NCBI RefSeq assembly: GCF_018987265.1
Contig: NZ_CP076854.1
Span: 992,001-1,056,000, forward strand
DNA from: Rhizobium sp. WYJ-E13
GTDB taxonomy: Bacteria; Pseudomonadota; Alphaproteobacteria; Rhizobiales; Rhizobiaceae
Direction: 5' to 3'
Length of the DNA: 64,000 nucleotides
Shown: in pieces, positions 27,788 to 35,590 of the stretch
Layout of the letters: the number at the start of each line of letters is the position of its first letter
How positions within the stretch are numbered: the first letter of the stretch is position 1
Program-made: the position numbers and the translations under genes
The notes under the pieces: generated by a model
Told to the model about the DNA's origin: nothing
Seen by the model: only the letters and a program-made list of their open reading frames with translations
Databases searched by the model: none

Positions 27788-28792
27788 TCAGGTGATGGTT
27801 ACCTCCCTGCCCGCCTTTCGGGCTGCTGCCGGGCTCTCGCCAAAGCGTGTCCGGTATGAGCGGCCGAAATGCGAGGCCGACTGATAGCCGCAGATCTCGG
27901 CGATCTCGCCGACCGAAAGCTCCGTATAGGTCAAGAGCTCACGGGCGCGGGTCATGCGAAGCTCGATATAGAAACTGCTCGGGCTCTTGCCGAGATTGGC
28001 ATGAAAAAGCCGTTCGAGCTGCCGCAGCGACAATGCCACGCTGTCGGCGAGATCGGAAATGTCGAGCGGATCGCCGAGACTTGCCTCCATGCGGCGGACC
28101 GCAAAGGCAAGCTTGGCGTTCCTGATGCCGAACCGGTCTTCCGGCGACATGCGCTGGACGTCGTCTTGGCGTCTGATGCGTGCGTGATTGAACTGGTCCG
28201 AAATCAGCGATGCGAGTTCCCGGCCTTCGACGGCGGCAATGAGGTAGAGCATCATGTCGAGCGTGACGGTGCCGCCCGATGAGGTCAGAAAACGGCCGTC
28301 GATCGCGAAAATGTCGTCCGTGGCAAGACAGTTTGGAAACTCGCTGCGGAAGCTTGCAAGCGACTCCCAGTGAACAGCGCAACGCCGTCCCTCCAACAGG
28401 CCGGCCTTGGCAAGGAAAAAGACCGCGGTACTCACGGCTCCAAGTACACAGCCCTCGGAATGAAGGCGCCTCAGCCAGGCAAAGACATTGGCATCATAGG
28501 CATCGGCATAATTGATGCCGGCGCAGAGGATGACGACGTCGCAGCGTGGCGCCCTGGCAATCGGCGCATCGGCGTCGAAGCCGAGACCACTGCTCGAATT
28601 GACGCGGTTTCCATCGGCCGACAGGATCATCCACTCGAACGCCTTTCGCTTCACCAGACGATTGCCCTGTCTGAGCGAATCGAGCGCCGCGGCAAAGGTC
28701 ATGAGCGGGAAGTCCGGCACAAGGTAAAAGCCGATCCGGATCGGGCGTTGGCCCTGCGCCAGCTGTTTCAGTGAATAGCTTTGCTCCGTCAT
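27788..28792 (-). CDS. GlxA/ArgR-like transcriptional regulator (GATase-1-like domain + AraC HTH)
   Basis: This 334-residue protein has an N-terminal DJ-1/PfpI-like ligand domain (IGFYLVPDFPLMTFAAALDS, VILCAGINY, GAVSTAVFFLAKAGLL) and a C-terminal AraC double helix-turn-helix (DISDLADSVALSLRQLERLF, then IAEICGYQSASHFGRSYR). The family includes ArgR, GbdR and CdhR of pseudomonads, which sense arginine, glycine betaine or carnitine and usually activate catabolic operons. ATG 28792 has GGAG seven bases upstream, better than ATG 28810. The gene lies between the GntR gene and the importer operon on the same strand. It probably controls the left arm through the repeats right after its stop. Confidence 0.92.
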   Translation of the reverse strand: MTEQSYSLKQLAQGQRPIRIGFYLVPDFPLMTFAAALDSLRQGNRLVKRKAFEWMILSADGNRVNSSSGLGFDADAPIARAPRCDVVILCAGINYADAYDANVFAWLRRLHSEGCVLGAVSTAVFFLAKAGLLEGRRCAVHWESLASFRSEFPNCLATDDIFAIDGRFLTSSGGTVTLDMMLYLIAAVEGRELASLISDQFNHARIRRQDDVQRMSPEDRFGIRNAKLAFAVRRMEASLGDPLDISDLADSVALSLRQLERLFHANLGKSPSSFYIELRMTRARELLTYTELSVGEIAEICGYQSASHFGRSYRTRFGESPAAARKAGREVTIT

Positions 28793-28857
28793 CGACAAGC
28801 TCCATCGCATCGCTCGATCGGTGCCGGTCGGATCTCCCGATGCTTCCCAGCGAGCGG

Positions 28858-29523
28858 CTAATCGGTAAACAGCCAGCGCATGAAGCGCTCGCGCACGCGG
28901 TCGATATGGATCGCCATGGCCTGACGCGCCTCTTCGGGCTTCTTGTCGGCAACCGCCTCCAGGACAGCAATGTGTTCAAGCGCCTGCTGCTCGAAATTCT
29001 TTTCCATGCGAACGACGTGGGCCATCCGGGCTTTGTCGCGAAGGTTGCGGATATGTTGCGCCAGCAGCGGCTTGCCGCTGGCATCCGCGATGAACAGATG
29101 GAATTCGTCGTCATATTCCCAGAACGGATCGAAGTCCAAGCTCGGATCAGCGGCGATCGCCCGGCTCTTTTCCAATATGGCATCGACACTGCCGGGCGTG
29201 CTGCGATGAGCAGCTTGTGCAGCAGCCTCGCCTTCGAGAAGGCGGCGGATTACGAGGATCTCCATCAACTCTTCGATCGCCACCTGCCTGATGACGATGC
29301 TGCCATTCGACAGACGCGATACCAGCCCTTCACCGACAAGGCGGTTGATCGCCGCTCTCAACGGCGTGCGTGACGCATTGATTTGTTCGGCAAGTTTTCG
29401 CTCGGTGAACACATCGCCGGGACCGAGCTCACGGGCGAGGATCAGGCTTCTCAGGTATTGATAGGCCTGCTCGGAGATTTTTGTCTGATCACGTCCCGCA
29501 GGGAGGTTTGTTTCGTCCGCCAC
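28858..29523 (-). CDS. GntR-family transcriptional regulator, FCD (FadR-type) effector domain
   Basis: This 221-residue protein has a winged-helix domain (ISEQAYQYLRSLILARELGPGD, FTERKLAEQINASRTPLRAAINRL) and an all-helical FCD domain with the metal-site residues FDPFWEYDDEFH and later EHIAVLEAVADK. FCD regulators are usually repressors released by a small organic acid. GTG 29523 is chosen for AAGGA seven bases upstream. It is divergent from the AllA-like operon, with two related palindromes between them (29584-29604 and 29676-29697), so it probably represses both itself and the right arm. The AraC-type regulator gene follows on the same strand. Confidence 0.92.
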   Translation of the reverse strand: MADETNLPAGRDQTKISEQAYQYLRSLILARELGPGDVFTERKLAEQINASRTPLRAAINRLVGEGLVSRLSNGSIVIRQVAIEELMEILVIRRLLEGEAAAQAAHRSTPGSVDAILEKSRAIAADPSLDFDPFWEYDDEFHLFIADASGKPLLAQHIRNLRDKARMAHVVRMEKNFEQQALEHIAVLEAVADKKPEEARQAMAIHIDRVRERFMRWLFTD

Positions 29524-29583
29524 TTTCCGTCCTTGAGAATTTCCTCGCCCATCTTCTCATAGACGATGAAACCACGCCATGCA

Positions 29584-29604
29584 ATCCCAGCGGGATCCCG
29601 CTGG
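29584..29604. promoter_or_regulatory. palindromic operator 1, candidate GntR-regulator site
   Basis: The 18-base perfect palindrome CCAGCGGGATCCCGCTGG spans 29587-29604 and overlaps the 13-base motif ATCCCAGCGGGAT at 29584-29596. It lies 60-80 bases before the GntR gene start. A second copy of the 13-base motif, differing in one base, lies 101 bases away at 29685-29697. Confidence 0.65.
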
Positions 29605-29635
29605 TTTATTCATCGCTCGTCTCCGGGATTTGCGC

Positions 29636-29664
29636 TTTACAAAGATATTTTTTTGTCGCTAACT
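29636..29664 (+). promoter_or_regulatory. candidate sigma-70-type promoter for the right arm
   Basis: TTTACA at 29636-29641 and CTAACT at 29659-29664 are separated by 17 bases. The predicted start would fall just before the second palindromic operator, an arrangement typical of repression. The -10 element is weak, so this is tentative. Confidence 0.35.
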
Positions 29665-29675
29665 TCACGCCGTGC

Positions 29676-29697
29676 CCCAGTGGTATCCCAGTGGGAT
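29676..29697. promoter_or_regulatory. palindromic operator 2 with a repeated half-site
   Basis: ATCCCAGTGGGAT at 29685-29697 is an almost perfect palindrome and matches operator 1 except at one base. CCCAGTGG is also repeated directly at 29676-29684, giving a doubled site. It ends 15 bases before the GTG start of the AllA-like gene, so binding would block transcription initiation or early elongation. Confidence 0.65.
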
Positions 29698-29712
29698 TTA
29701 TATGGAGTTGAT

Positions 29713-30192
29713 GTGAGCAGGATTGTCCAATTGCTTAATCAGGCCGATTTCTCGGATTTCGGCGATGTCATCGAGCATCGAGGCGATCAGCGCAGGCGAG
29801 CCCTTTCGATCGACTTCACACATGATCATGGCGATATGCGCCGGGCTTTCTGGGTGTCGAAGGTGGTCGAGGCGACAGACCTTCCGGCGCAGGTCAGGTT
29901 CCTGGAACGGCATCCCTTTTCCGATCAGGCGTTCGTTCCGCTGCGCGATACTCGCTTCCTCGTCGTCATTTGCCCGAGTAATTCCGACGGAAGCCCCAAC
30001 CTCGATCAAATCCATGCCTATGAGGCAGGTCCCGGTCAGGGCGTGATCTACAGGCGTAACGTCTGGCACGCCCCGCTTTCCGCCCTCACCGCGCCTGCAG
30101 AGTTTTTCGTGACGATGGGGATCACCGACAAGGCAGCGAACGACGAGTTCTACGAATTGCCGACCCCTATCGCGATCAAGCGGGAGGCCTAG
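29713..30192 (+). CDS. allA: ureidoglycolate lyase-like protein (AllA family)
   Basis: This 159-residue cupin-type protein matches AllA as I recall it: FGDVIEHRGD near residue 18, FLERHPFSDQAFVPL near 80, and the conserved GQGVIYRRNVWHAPL near 125. AllA splits ureidoglycolate into glyoxylate and urea in allantoin catabolism. No allantoate hydrolase or urease lies in the window, so a related ureido acid may be the true substrate. The GTG at 29713 is preceded by GGAG with five bases between them; no in-frame ATG fits. It is the first gene of the right arm and its stop is 2 bases before the PuuE-type gene. Confidence 0.87.
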   Translation: MSRIVQLLNQADFSDFGDVIEHRGDQRRRALSIDFTHDHGDMRRAFWVSKVVEATDLPAQVRFLERHPFSDQAFVPLRDTRFLVVICPSNSDGSPNLDQIHAYEAGPGQGVIYRRNVWHAPLSALTAPAEFFVTMGITDKAANDEFYELPTPIAIKREA

Positions 30193-30194
30193 GG

Positions 30195-31103
30195 ATGGAA
30201 CCTGTGAGGCACCTGACGCGGGATTTTGTCGGCTACGGCGCAAAAGGCTACGATCCCAAATGGCCGAACGGTGCCCGTCTGGCGCTGAACATCGTCCTAA
30301 ACGTCGAGGAAGGCTCCGAGCCTTCCATCCCAGACGGCGATGCATCCAGCGAGGCTGCGCTGACCGAAGGCGGTTCAGGCTCGTTTGCGGGCCGTGATCT
30401 CGCCGCAGAATCGATGTTCGAATATGGAAGCCGCGTCGGATTCTGGCGGCTGGCGGGATTGCTGGAAGAGCGCAGTCTGCCGGCGACCGTCATGGCATGC
30501 GCCTTGGCGCTCGAACGAAATCCCGAGATCGCCGGTTATCTGCGCGCGAGCCGGTTCGACGTCTGCGCGCATGGCTGGCGCTGGGAGCACCATCGCGGCC
30601 TTTCGCTGGACGAGGAGCGCGCGCGTATTGCCAGAACCGCGCAAAGCATCAGGAGCTCGATCGGCACGGCGCCGGAAGGCTGGTATTGCCGATACGGTCC
30701 AAGCGTCAATACGCGCGAGCTGCTGGTCGAACATGGTGGATTCTCCTACGACAGCGACGCTTACAACGAGGAGCTGCCTTATTGGGTCAGGGTCGGCGAC
30801 CGTAACCACCTAATCGTTCCCTACAGTCTTACAAACAACGACGCCAAGTTTATGCGCGGTGCAATGGCGACCGCCGACCAGTTCTTCCAGTTCCTGCGCG
30901 ACGCATTCGACTTCCTGTATGCCGAGGGCCGACACGCGCCGAAAATGATGTCGGTCGGCCTGCACTTGCGCATCGCCGGGCATCCCGGTCGGGCCGCCGG
31001 GCTGCAGCGCTTTCTCGATCATGTCTCTCGCCACGACGGCGTCTGGATCTGCCGCCGCGCCGACATTGCCAGGCACTGGCACCGCTACCACCAGCCGTCA
31101 TAA
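30195..31103 (+). CDS. polysaccharide deacetylase-like protein, PuuE allantoinase type (copy B)
   Basis: This 302-residue protein has the same layout and length as the copy at 16443-17351: RDFVGYGAKGYDP, NIVLNVEEGSEPS, FEYGSRVGFWRL, VCAHGWRWEHH, GWYCRYGPSVNTRELL, and VGLHLRIAGHPGRA. The PuuE group cleaves allantoin without a metal. Pairing with an AllA-like gene two bases upstream strongly suggests a ureide substrate (allantoin-like ring opening, then ureidoglycolate-type cleavage), but the intermediate amidohydrolase is missing here. ATG 30195 has AGGG directly upstream and is probably translated by coupling. Confidence 0.88.
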   Translation: MEPVRHLTRDFVGYGAKGYDPKWPNGARLALNIVLNVEEGSEPSIPDGDASSEAALTEGGSGSFAGRDLAAESMFEYGSRVGFWRLAGLLEERSLPATVMACALALERNPEIAGYLRASRFDVCAHGWRWEHHRGLSLDEERARIARTAQSIRSSIGTAPEGWYCRYGPSVNTRELLVEHGGFSYDSDAYNEELPYWVRVGDRNHLIVPYSLTNNDAKFMRGAMATADQFFQFLRDAFDFLYAEGRHAPKMMSVGLHLRIAGHPGRAAGLQRFLDHVSRHDGVWICRRADIARHWHRYHQPS

Positions 31104-31133
31104 TCAACACCAACGGAAGAAAAGGGGAATGCA

Positions 31134-31997
31134 ATGACAATAAGAACAATCAGCTCAATCGCACTTCTGACCGCGCTTGCAACCATCGGGTTTTCCGGCG
31201 CACCCGCTCTTGCCGACGATCACCCGCAGGACCAGCCTCTGGTCGTCGGTTCGGATTTCGGCGTCGCACCCTGGATGGTGCGCGGCGCCAACGGCCCCGA
31301 AGGTTTCGGTGTCGATCTCATCAACGCGATCTCGAAAAAGATCGACCGGCCTTCGGTCGACATCCAGGACATCAATTTTTCCGGCTTGTTTGCAGCGCTG
31401 TTTTCGAAGCGGATCGAGTTCACCGTCAACCCGCTCAATATCACCCAGGAGCGGTCGGAAAAAATGCTCTACACCGAGCCCTTCTTTGCGACGGGCAATG
31501 GTTTCATCGTCGCCAAGGGCACGAAGCTCGATGGCTTCGACGGGCTGAAAGGCAAGACGGTCGCCGTCAACCGCGGCACGATCTCCGATACTTGGGCGAC
31601 CGAGAATGCCGGAAAATACGGCTTCGAAGTGCAGCGCTACGAGACTTTCCCAGACTCGGTGCAGGCCGTCATCACCCGCCGGGCCTTCACCGCCTTGAAC
31701 GAGATTCCGACGACCGTCTACGCCGCAAGCAAGAACCCGGCGATCGAAGTCGGCTTCAAGGACTTCAACGGGCGCAACTTCGGCTATGCCTTCCGCTATG
31801 GTGACGAAGCCTATCGCGACAAGGTCGAGGCAGCCATCGAGTGCCTCAAGAAAGACGGTACGATGGCTCAGCTCTACGAAAAATGGTACGGCGAAAAGCC
31901 GGCAGACGGAACGTCGCTGACGACGATCTATCCCGGATACGGCGCTCCGGGCTTCAAGGGCTATGATGAAAAGCCCCATGATCTGACTTGCAATTGA
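31134..31997 (+). CDS. amino-acid-type ABC substrate-binding protein (family 3)
   Basis: This 287-residue periplasmic protein has a Sec signal (about residues 1-27, ending APALADD) and the SBP_bac_3 pattern: GVDLINAISKKI, QDINFSGLFAALFSKRIEFTVNPLNIT, YTEPFFATGNGFIVAKG, GLKGKTVAVNRGTISDTWA, and KDGTMAQLYEKWYGEKP. The ligand is likely a small polar amino acid or related ureido or carbamoyl acid, given the AllA/PuuE neighbours. ATG 31134 has AAAGGGGAA upstream. Two permeases follow, but no ATPase gene for this importer is present nearby. Confidence 0.92.
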   Translation: MTIRTISSIALLTALATIGFSGAPALADDHPQDQPLVVGSDFGVAPWMVRGANGPEGFGVDLINAISKKIDRPSVDIQDINFSGLFAALFSKRIEFTVNPLNITQERSEKMLYTEPFFATGNGFIVAKGTKLDGFDGLKGKTVAVNRGTISDTWATENAGKYGFEVQRYETFPDSVQAVITRRAFTALNEIPTTVYAASKNPAIEVGFKDFNGRNFGYAFRYGDEAYRDKVEAAIECLKKDGTMAQLYEKWYGEKPADGTSLTTIYPGYGAPGFKGYDEKPHDLTCN

Positions 31998-32005
31998 CCT
32001 GAATA

Positions 32006-32029
32006 CCGGCGCGGCGGCTGCCGCGTCGG
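32006..32029 (+). promoter_or_regulatory. GC-rich stem-loop between binding-protein and permease genes
   Basis: CCGGCGCGGC at 32006-32015 pairs with GCCGCGTCGG at 32020-32029 (ten pairs, one G-U) around a GGCT loop. It fills the 51-base gap between the binding-protein and first permease genes. Only three T bases follow, so a weak attenuator or 3'-end protector is more likely than a full terminator. Confidence 0.6.
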
Positions 32030-32048
32030 GTTTCCTTGCGAGGAGTAG

Positions 32049-32720
32049 ATGGATCAGATCCTTGAGAACTACTTCAACCGCGCGATCATGGCGCAGGCGC
32101 TGCCTGACGTCTTCAGCGGTTTTCTGGTTACGGTCGAAGTTGCGGTCTGCGTCATCGTCATCGGCGTGACGACTGGGCTGTTTTTCGCGCTTCTTCGCTC
32201 CACCCATAATCGCATCCTCAACGCGCTGGTCACGATCTATGTCGAGGTCTTCCGGACGCTGCCGCAGTTGGTCATCATCATATTCATCTATTTCGGCCTG
32301 CCTTATATGGGCGTGGTTCTCTCCCCCTTTCTCGCCACTGCGCTCGCACTTGCAGCAGTGCTTGCCGCCTTTTCGGCCGAGATCTTCTGGGCGACCATCA
32401 TGGCGGTGCCGAAGGGGCAATGGGAGGCAGCGCAGGCCCTGGGCATCTCCCGTTTCGTCACCATGCGGCTGGTGATCCTCCCGCAGGCGATCCGTCTTGC
32501 CATTCCGCTCGTCACCAACAGGGCCATCGCCATCACCAAGGGCACGGCGCTCGGCGCTGCCGTTTCGCTTCCCGAAGCGCTGGGAAGCGCACAAAGCGCC
32601 ATGTCGATCCACGCCAATCCCTCGCCTTTGACGCTTGCCGCCGGCTTCTATCTTGCGTTCTTCATTCCGCTGGTCTGGCTGAGCCGGGTCCTGGAAAAGC
32701 GTTTTTCCCGATCGCAGTGA
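32049..32720 (+). CDS. amino-acid ABC transporter permease (HisM/GlnP family)
   Basis: This 223-residue membrane protein has the family's N-terminal segment (LPDVFSGFLVTVEVAVCVIVIGV), FRTLPQLVIIIFIYFGLPYMG and the coupling loop KGQWEAAQALGISRFVTMRLVILPQAIR. About five membrane helices are visible. It would form half of the channel with the next gene. ATG 32049 follows AGGAG closely. The family normally works with a GlnQ-type ATPase, which is not encoded in this operon, so an ATPase from elsewhere must be shared. Confidence 0.92.
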   Translation: MDQILENYFNRAIMAQALPDVFSGFLVTVEVAVCVIVIGVTTGLFFALLRSTHNRILNALVTIYVEVFRTLPQLVIIIFIYFGLPYMGVVLSPFLATALALAAVLAAFSAEIFWATIMAVPKGQWEAAQALGISRFVTMRLVILPQAIRLAIPLVTNRAIAITKGTALGAAVSLPEALGSAQSAMSIHANPSPLTLAAGFYLAFFIPLVWLSRVLEKRFSRSQ

Positions 32721-32729
32721 GGCGCAGCC

Positions 32730-33410
32730 ATGGATCTCTTTCTTCAGAATTTTGCAAGCCCCGCCTCCTTCCTGCAGATCTATCCTCTGCTTCTGCAAGG
32801 CCTTGAGCTGACCGTCCTTCTGGCGCTCGTCACCCTGCCCCTGTCGATCATGACCGGCCTTGCCGTTGCGATCCTCTACAGCTTCGGCGGCTCGCTCACC
32901 CGTCGCGTCGTGATCGTATTGATCGATCTGCTGCGATCCTTCCCTGTCATCGTCCTGCTGATCCTCATCTTCTACAGCCTACCTTTCTTCGGGATCACGC
33001 TCGGAAATTTCACCGCCGTCGTCGTGGCGCTCGTGATCAACAATACCGGCTATTTCGGCGAGATCTTTCGTGCCGGGCTGCAGTCGATAAATAGAGGGCA
33101 GCATGAGGCGGCGGCCGCCCTCGGCCTGCATCGTGGCCATACGATGATGCTGATCATCCTTCCCCAGGTGCTTCGAAAGGTGCTTGCGCCACTCGCCAGC
33201 AATTCACTCGAACTCGTCAAGACGACGTCGATCGCCTCCATGGTCGCACTTCCGGAGCTTCTGCGTTCAGCGCGCGTCGCTCAGGAGCAGACCTATAATC
33301 CGACGCCGCTGACGGCCGCAGCAGTGATCTTCTTCATCATGCTGTGGCCATTCTCTCATTGGGTTTCCCGCATGGAGCGGCGCGCCATCATCGGGAGAAA
33401 CCATCGATGA
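32730..33410 (+). CDS. amino-acid ABC transporter permease (HisQ/GlnP family)
   Basis: This 226-residue membrane protein is the partner of the previous permease: LLLQGLELTVLLALVTLPLS at the N-terminus, LRSFPVIVLLILIFYSLPFFG, and the coupling loop RGQHEAAAALGLHRGHTMMLIILPQVLR. Its start is 10 bases after the previous stop, and its TGA overlaps the ATG of the epimerase-like gene, so transport and catabolism genes are translationally coupled. Where a GlnQ-like ATPase gene would be expected, an oxidoreductase gene follows instead. Confidence 0.92.
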   Translation: MDLFLQNFASPASFLQIYPLLLQGLELTVLLALVTLPLSIMTGLAVAILYSFGGSLTRRVVIVLIDLLRSFPVIVLLILIFYSLPFFGITLGNFTAVVVALVINNTGYFGEIFRAGLQSINRGQHEAAAALGLHRGHTMMLIILPQVLRKVLAPLASNSLELVKTTSIASMVALPELLRSARVAQEQTYNPTPLTAAAVIFFIMLWPFSHWVSRMERRAIIGRNHR

Positions 33411-34381
33411 GCGTCATTATCACCGGCGGTACAGGCTTCGTCGGACTTGCCCTTGCCGAGACATTGCAAGCAGCCGGCCGAGAGGTCGTGCTGTTCGGAC
33501 GGGATCCGATGCCGGAAGCCTTTGCTGGCGTCCTGGGTTGGCCACCGTTCCACCGCGGCGACATTACCGACGGCAAGGCGCTGGAAGCGCTGCTCGCCGC
33601 GACGGAGCCAGAAGCGGTCGTTCATCTCGCCGCCGTGACGCCGGATCAGGCTGCCGAAATGGACGATCCATCATCCATCGTTGCCGTGAACATCGGCGGC
33701 ACGACCAACTTGATGCGTGCACTATCGCGACTGAAGCGGCGTCCGAAGGTGTTGCTCGCCAGCAGCGTCGCGGTCTACGGCGAGATCCCGCCCGCAAGCG
33801 CCACGTATCGGGAAAACGAGGCCGTACCGGCGCCGCAGAGCCTTTACGGCATCACCAAGCTTGCCGCCGAAGATGCAGCACGCCGCCTTGCCGGCCTCTA
33901 TGACATCGATCTGACGATCGCCCGGCTCGGACCAGTCTATGGTCCCTGGGAATACAAGACGGGCCTGCGGCCGCTTCTGAGCCCGCACGCCCAGGTCGTT
34001 GACCTTTGGCGGCGAGGCGAGCATGTCGTGCTTCCACGCCGGCTCACCGGCGACTGGCTCTACAGTCGCGATGCCGGACTGGGTCTTGTGGCCCTGCTGC
34101 TCGCCGATCATCTGGGCAACGGCCTCTATAATCTGGGCGGAGGATCGATGACGGATGTCGCCGACTGGTGCGAACAGCTGGAAACGGCGCCCTGGGCGCA
34201 TGGATGGCACATCGCCAGCGGGGCCGAAAAGCCCAATGTGGTATTCGGATTGGCGAAGGATCGCGCGGCACTCGATATTGCCCGCATTGGCAGGGATGTC
34301 GGTTTCCATCCGCGTTTTTCGGGTCGTACTGCCGCTGATGACTATCGGTCCTGGCTTGCGGCAATCGGTATCCCTCTATGA
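33407..34381 (+). CDS. NAD-dependent epimerase/dehydratase-family protein (copy B)
   Basis: This 324-residue extended SDR has ITGGTGFVG at the N-terminus, VVHLAAVTPDQ, the catalytic SSVAVYG serine, the YGITK Tyr/Lys pair and ARLGPVYGPWEYKTG. It is related to the protein at 17348-18388, and like it lies next to an SDR within a unit containing a PuuE-type gene. A lactone- or uronate-like dehydrogenase activity is possible in this family, but nothing fixes it here. ATG 33407 overlaps the permease stop (ATGA); 16 bases separate it from the next SDR. Confidence 0.88.
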   Translation: MSVIITGGTGFVGLALAETLQAAGREVVLFGRDPMPEAFAGVLGWPPFHRGDITDGKALEALLAATEPEAVVHLAAVTPDQAAEMDDPSSIVAVNIGGTTNLMRALSRLKRRPKVLLASSVAVYGEIPPASATYRENEAVPAPQSLYGITKLAAEDAARRLAGLYDIDLTIARLGPVYGPWEYKTGLRPLLSPHAQVVDLWRRGEHVVLPRRLTGDWLYSRDAGLGLVALLLADHLGNGLYNLGGGSMTDVADWCEQLETAPWAHGWHIASGAEKPNVVFGLAKDRAALDIARIGRDVGFHPRFSGRTAADDYRSWLAAIGIPL

Positions 34382-34397
34382 GAAGCGAGGCTAGGCC

Positions 34398-35168
34398 ATG
34401 CGGCTGAACAACAAGACCGTCGTCATCACCGGCGCATCCTCGGGTATCGGGCGTTCGATCGCCCGCAGATTTTGCGAGGAAGGGGCCAACATCGTTGCCG
34501 TCGACATCACCTCGGATGTCGTCGAGGGCGGCCCGCCGGTGCTCGACGCTCTTCTTGCCATCAGCTCGAATGCGATGTTCATCAGGGCCGACATCGCCAG
34601 GACGGACGAGGTGGAACACGTATTTGCACAAAGTGCGGCCCGTTTCGGCCGGCTCGACATCCTTGTCAACAATGCCGCGATCCATGCGCCAGCGCCGCTT
34701 GCCGAAACCGAGGAAGCCGATTGGGACCGCGTCATGGATGTCAACCTGAAAGGCGCCTTCCTCTGCAGCCGGGCAGCGGTCCGCATCATGCTCAAGCAGG
34801 ATGTCGTCAACGAGGCCCGCGGACGCATCATCAATATCTCATCGCAGCACGGTATGATTTCGGCGCCCGGCGATTTCGCTTATGGCGTCAGCAAGGCAGG
34901 CCTCGTTTATATGACAAAGCAGATTGCCGCCGACTACGCCAAGGACAACATCATCTGCAACGCGGTCGCCCCTGGAAAGATCCTGACGGGCAAGTCGGGA
35001 CGCGCTGTAGCCCCTGACATGCTGGACTACTCGCACAGGCGAACGCCGATGACCCGTCTGGGACGGCCTTCCGACGTCGCCAATGCGGCATTGTTCCTGG
35101 CCAGTGACGAGGCGAGGTACATTACCGGGCACAATTTGCTCGTCGATGGCGGCTGGATGGCAGCCTGA
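34398..35168 (+). CDS. SDR-family oxidoreductase, paralogue of 12626-13399
   Basis: This 256-residue classical SDR has GASSGIG at residues 12-18, NNAA, NISSQHGM with the catalytic serine, YGVSK and VDGGWMAA at the end. Blocks shared with the left-arm SDR include GRIINISSQHGM, CNAVAPGKILTGK and LDYSHRRTP, so both probably act on similar intermediates. It is the last gene of the right arm. ATG 34398 is in the family position. A hairpin without a T-run follows at 35206-35229. Confidence 0.9.
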   Translation: MRLNNKTVVITGASSGIGRSIARRFCEEGANIVAVDITSDVVEGGPPVLDALLAISSNAMFIRADIARTDEVEHVFAQSAARFGRLDILVNNAAIHAPAPLAETEEADWDRVMDVNLKGAFLCSRAAVRIMLKQDVVNEARGRIINISSQHGMISAPGDFAYGVSKAGLVYMTKQIAADYAKDNIICNAVAPGKILTGKSGRAVAPDMLDYSHRRTPMTRLGRPSDVANAALFLASDEARYITGHNLLVDGGWMAA

Positions 35169-35205
35169 ACGCGTGCCTGCGCTGAAGGACCTATCAATTT
35201 TGCAC

Positions 35206-35229
35206 TCCTCGCGCTCATAAACGCGAGGA
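35206..35229. terminator. stem-loop after the right-arm operon
   Basis: TCCTCGCG at 35206-35213 and CGCGAGGA at 35222-35229 form a perfect eight-pair stem with an eight-base loop. It lies between the SDR stop (35168) and the end of a convergent small gene (35275), so it could end either transcript. There is no T-run, which lowers confidence in intrinsic termination. Confidence 0.4.
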
Positions 35230-35274
35230 CTGCCCGTTACACACGACGGGGATTACGTCCCGAAGACGAAGTCA

Positions 35275-35493
35275 TTACGCTGGCAGCTGGAAGATCCAGT
35301 TGGCGATCAGCACGATGGCGAGGCCGCCGGCGAGGGCGAGGTCTTCTATAGTGCCGGCGGGGAACTTGCCGCCGTCGCGCGCATAGAGGCGGTAAGCGAA
35401 AACCGGCAGGATGAGGGCTGCGAAGATGAAGCCGACCCAGAGCGCATTGGCATCGCCCCAGACCTTGGCGCCGGCGCCGAGGGTGCCGGCCAA
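35275..35493 (-). CDS. small two-helix membrane protein, hypothetical
   Basis: I do not recognise this protein. From a TTG at 35493 it would be 72 residues, beginning with a glycine-rich segment (GTLGAGAKVWGDA), then a membrane helix (ALWVGFIFAALILPVFAYRLY), a charged loop (ARDGGKFPAGT) and a second helix (EDLALAGGLAIVLIANWIF). The pattern looks like a real membrane protein rather than a shadow frame, because the hydrophobic and charged blocks are cleanly separated. The start is uncertain: no good ribosome-binding site is seen and the frame runs further upstream over the cold-shock gene. It could be a fragment of a longer gene. Confidence 0.5.
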   Translation of the reverse strand: MAGTLGAGAKVWGDANALWVGFIFAALILPVFAYRLYARDGGKFPAGTIEDLALAGGLAIVLIANWIFQLPA

Positions 35494-35590
35494 AGAGGCT
35501 CTTCTGCATCGCTGGTAGATCGGGTTGATCGCGCGACAGCTAATCGCTAGATTGCAGGCGCGATTGAACCGCAAGCACACGAGGATTCTC

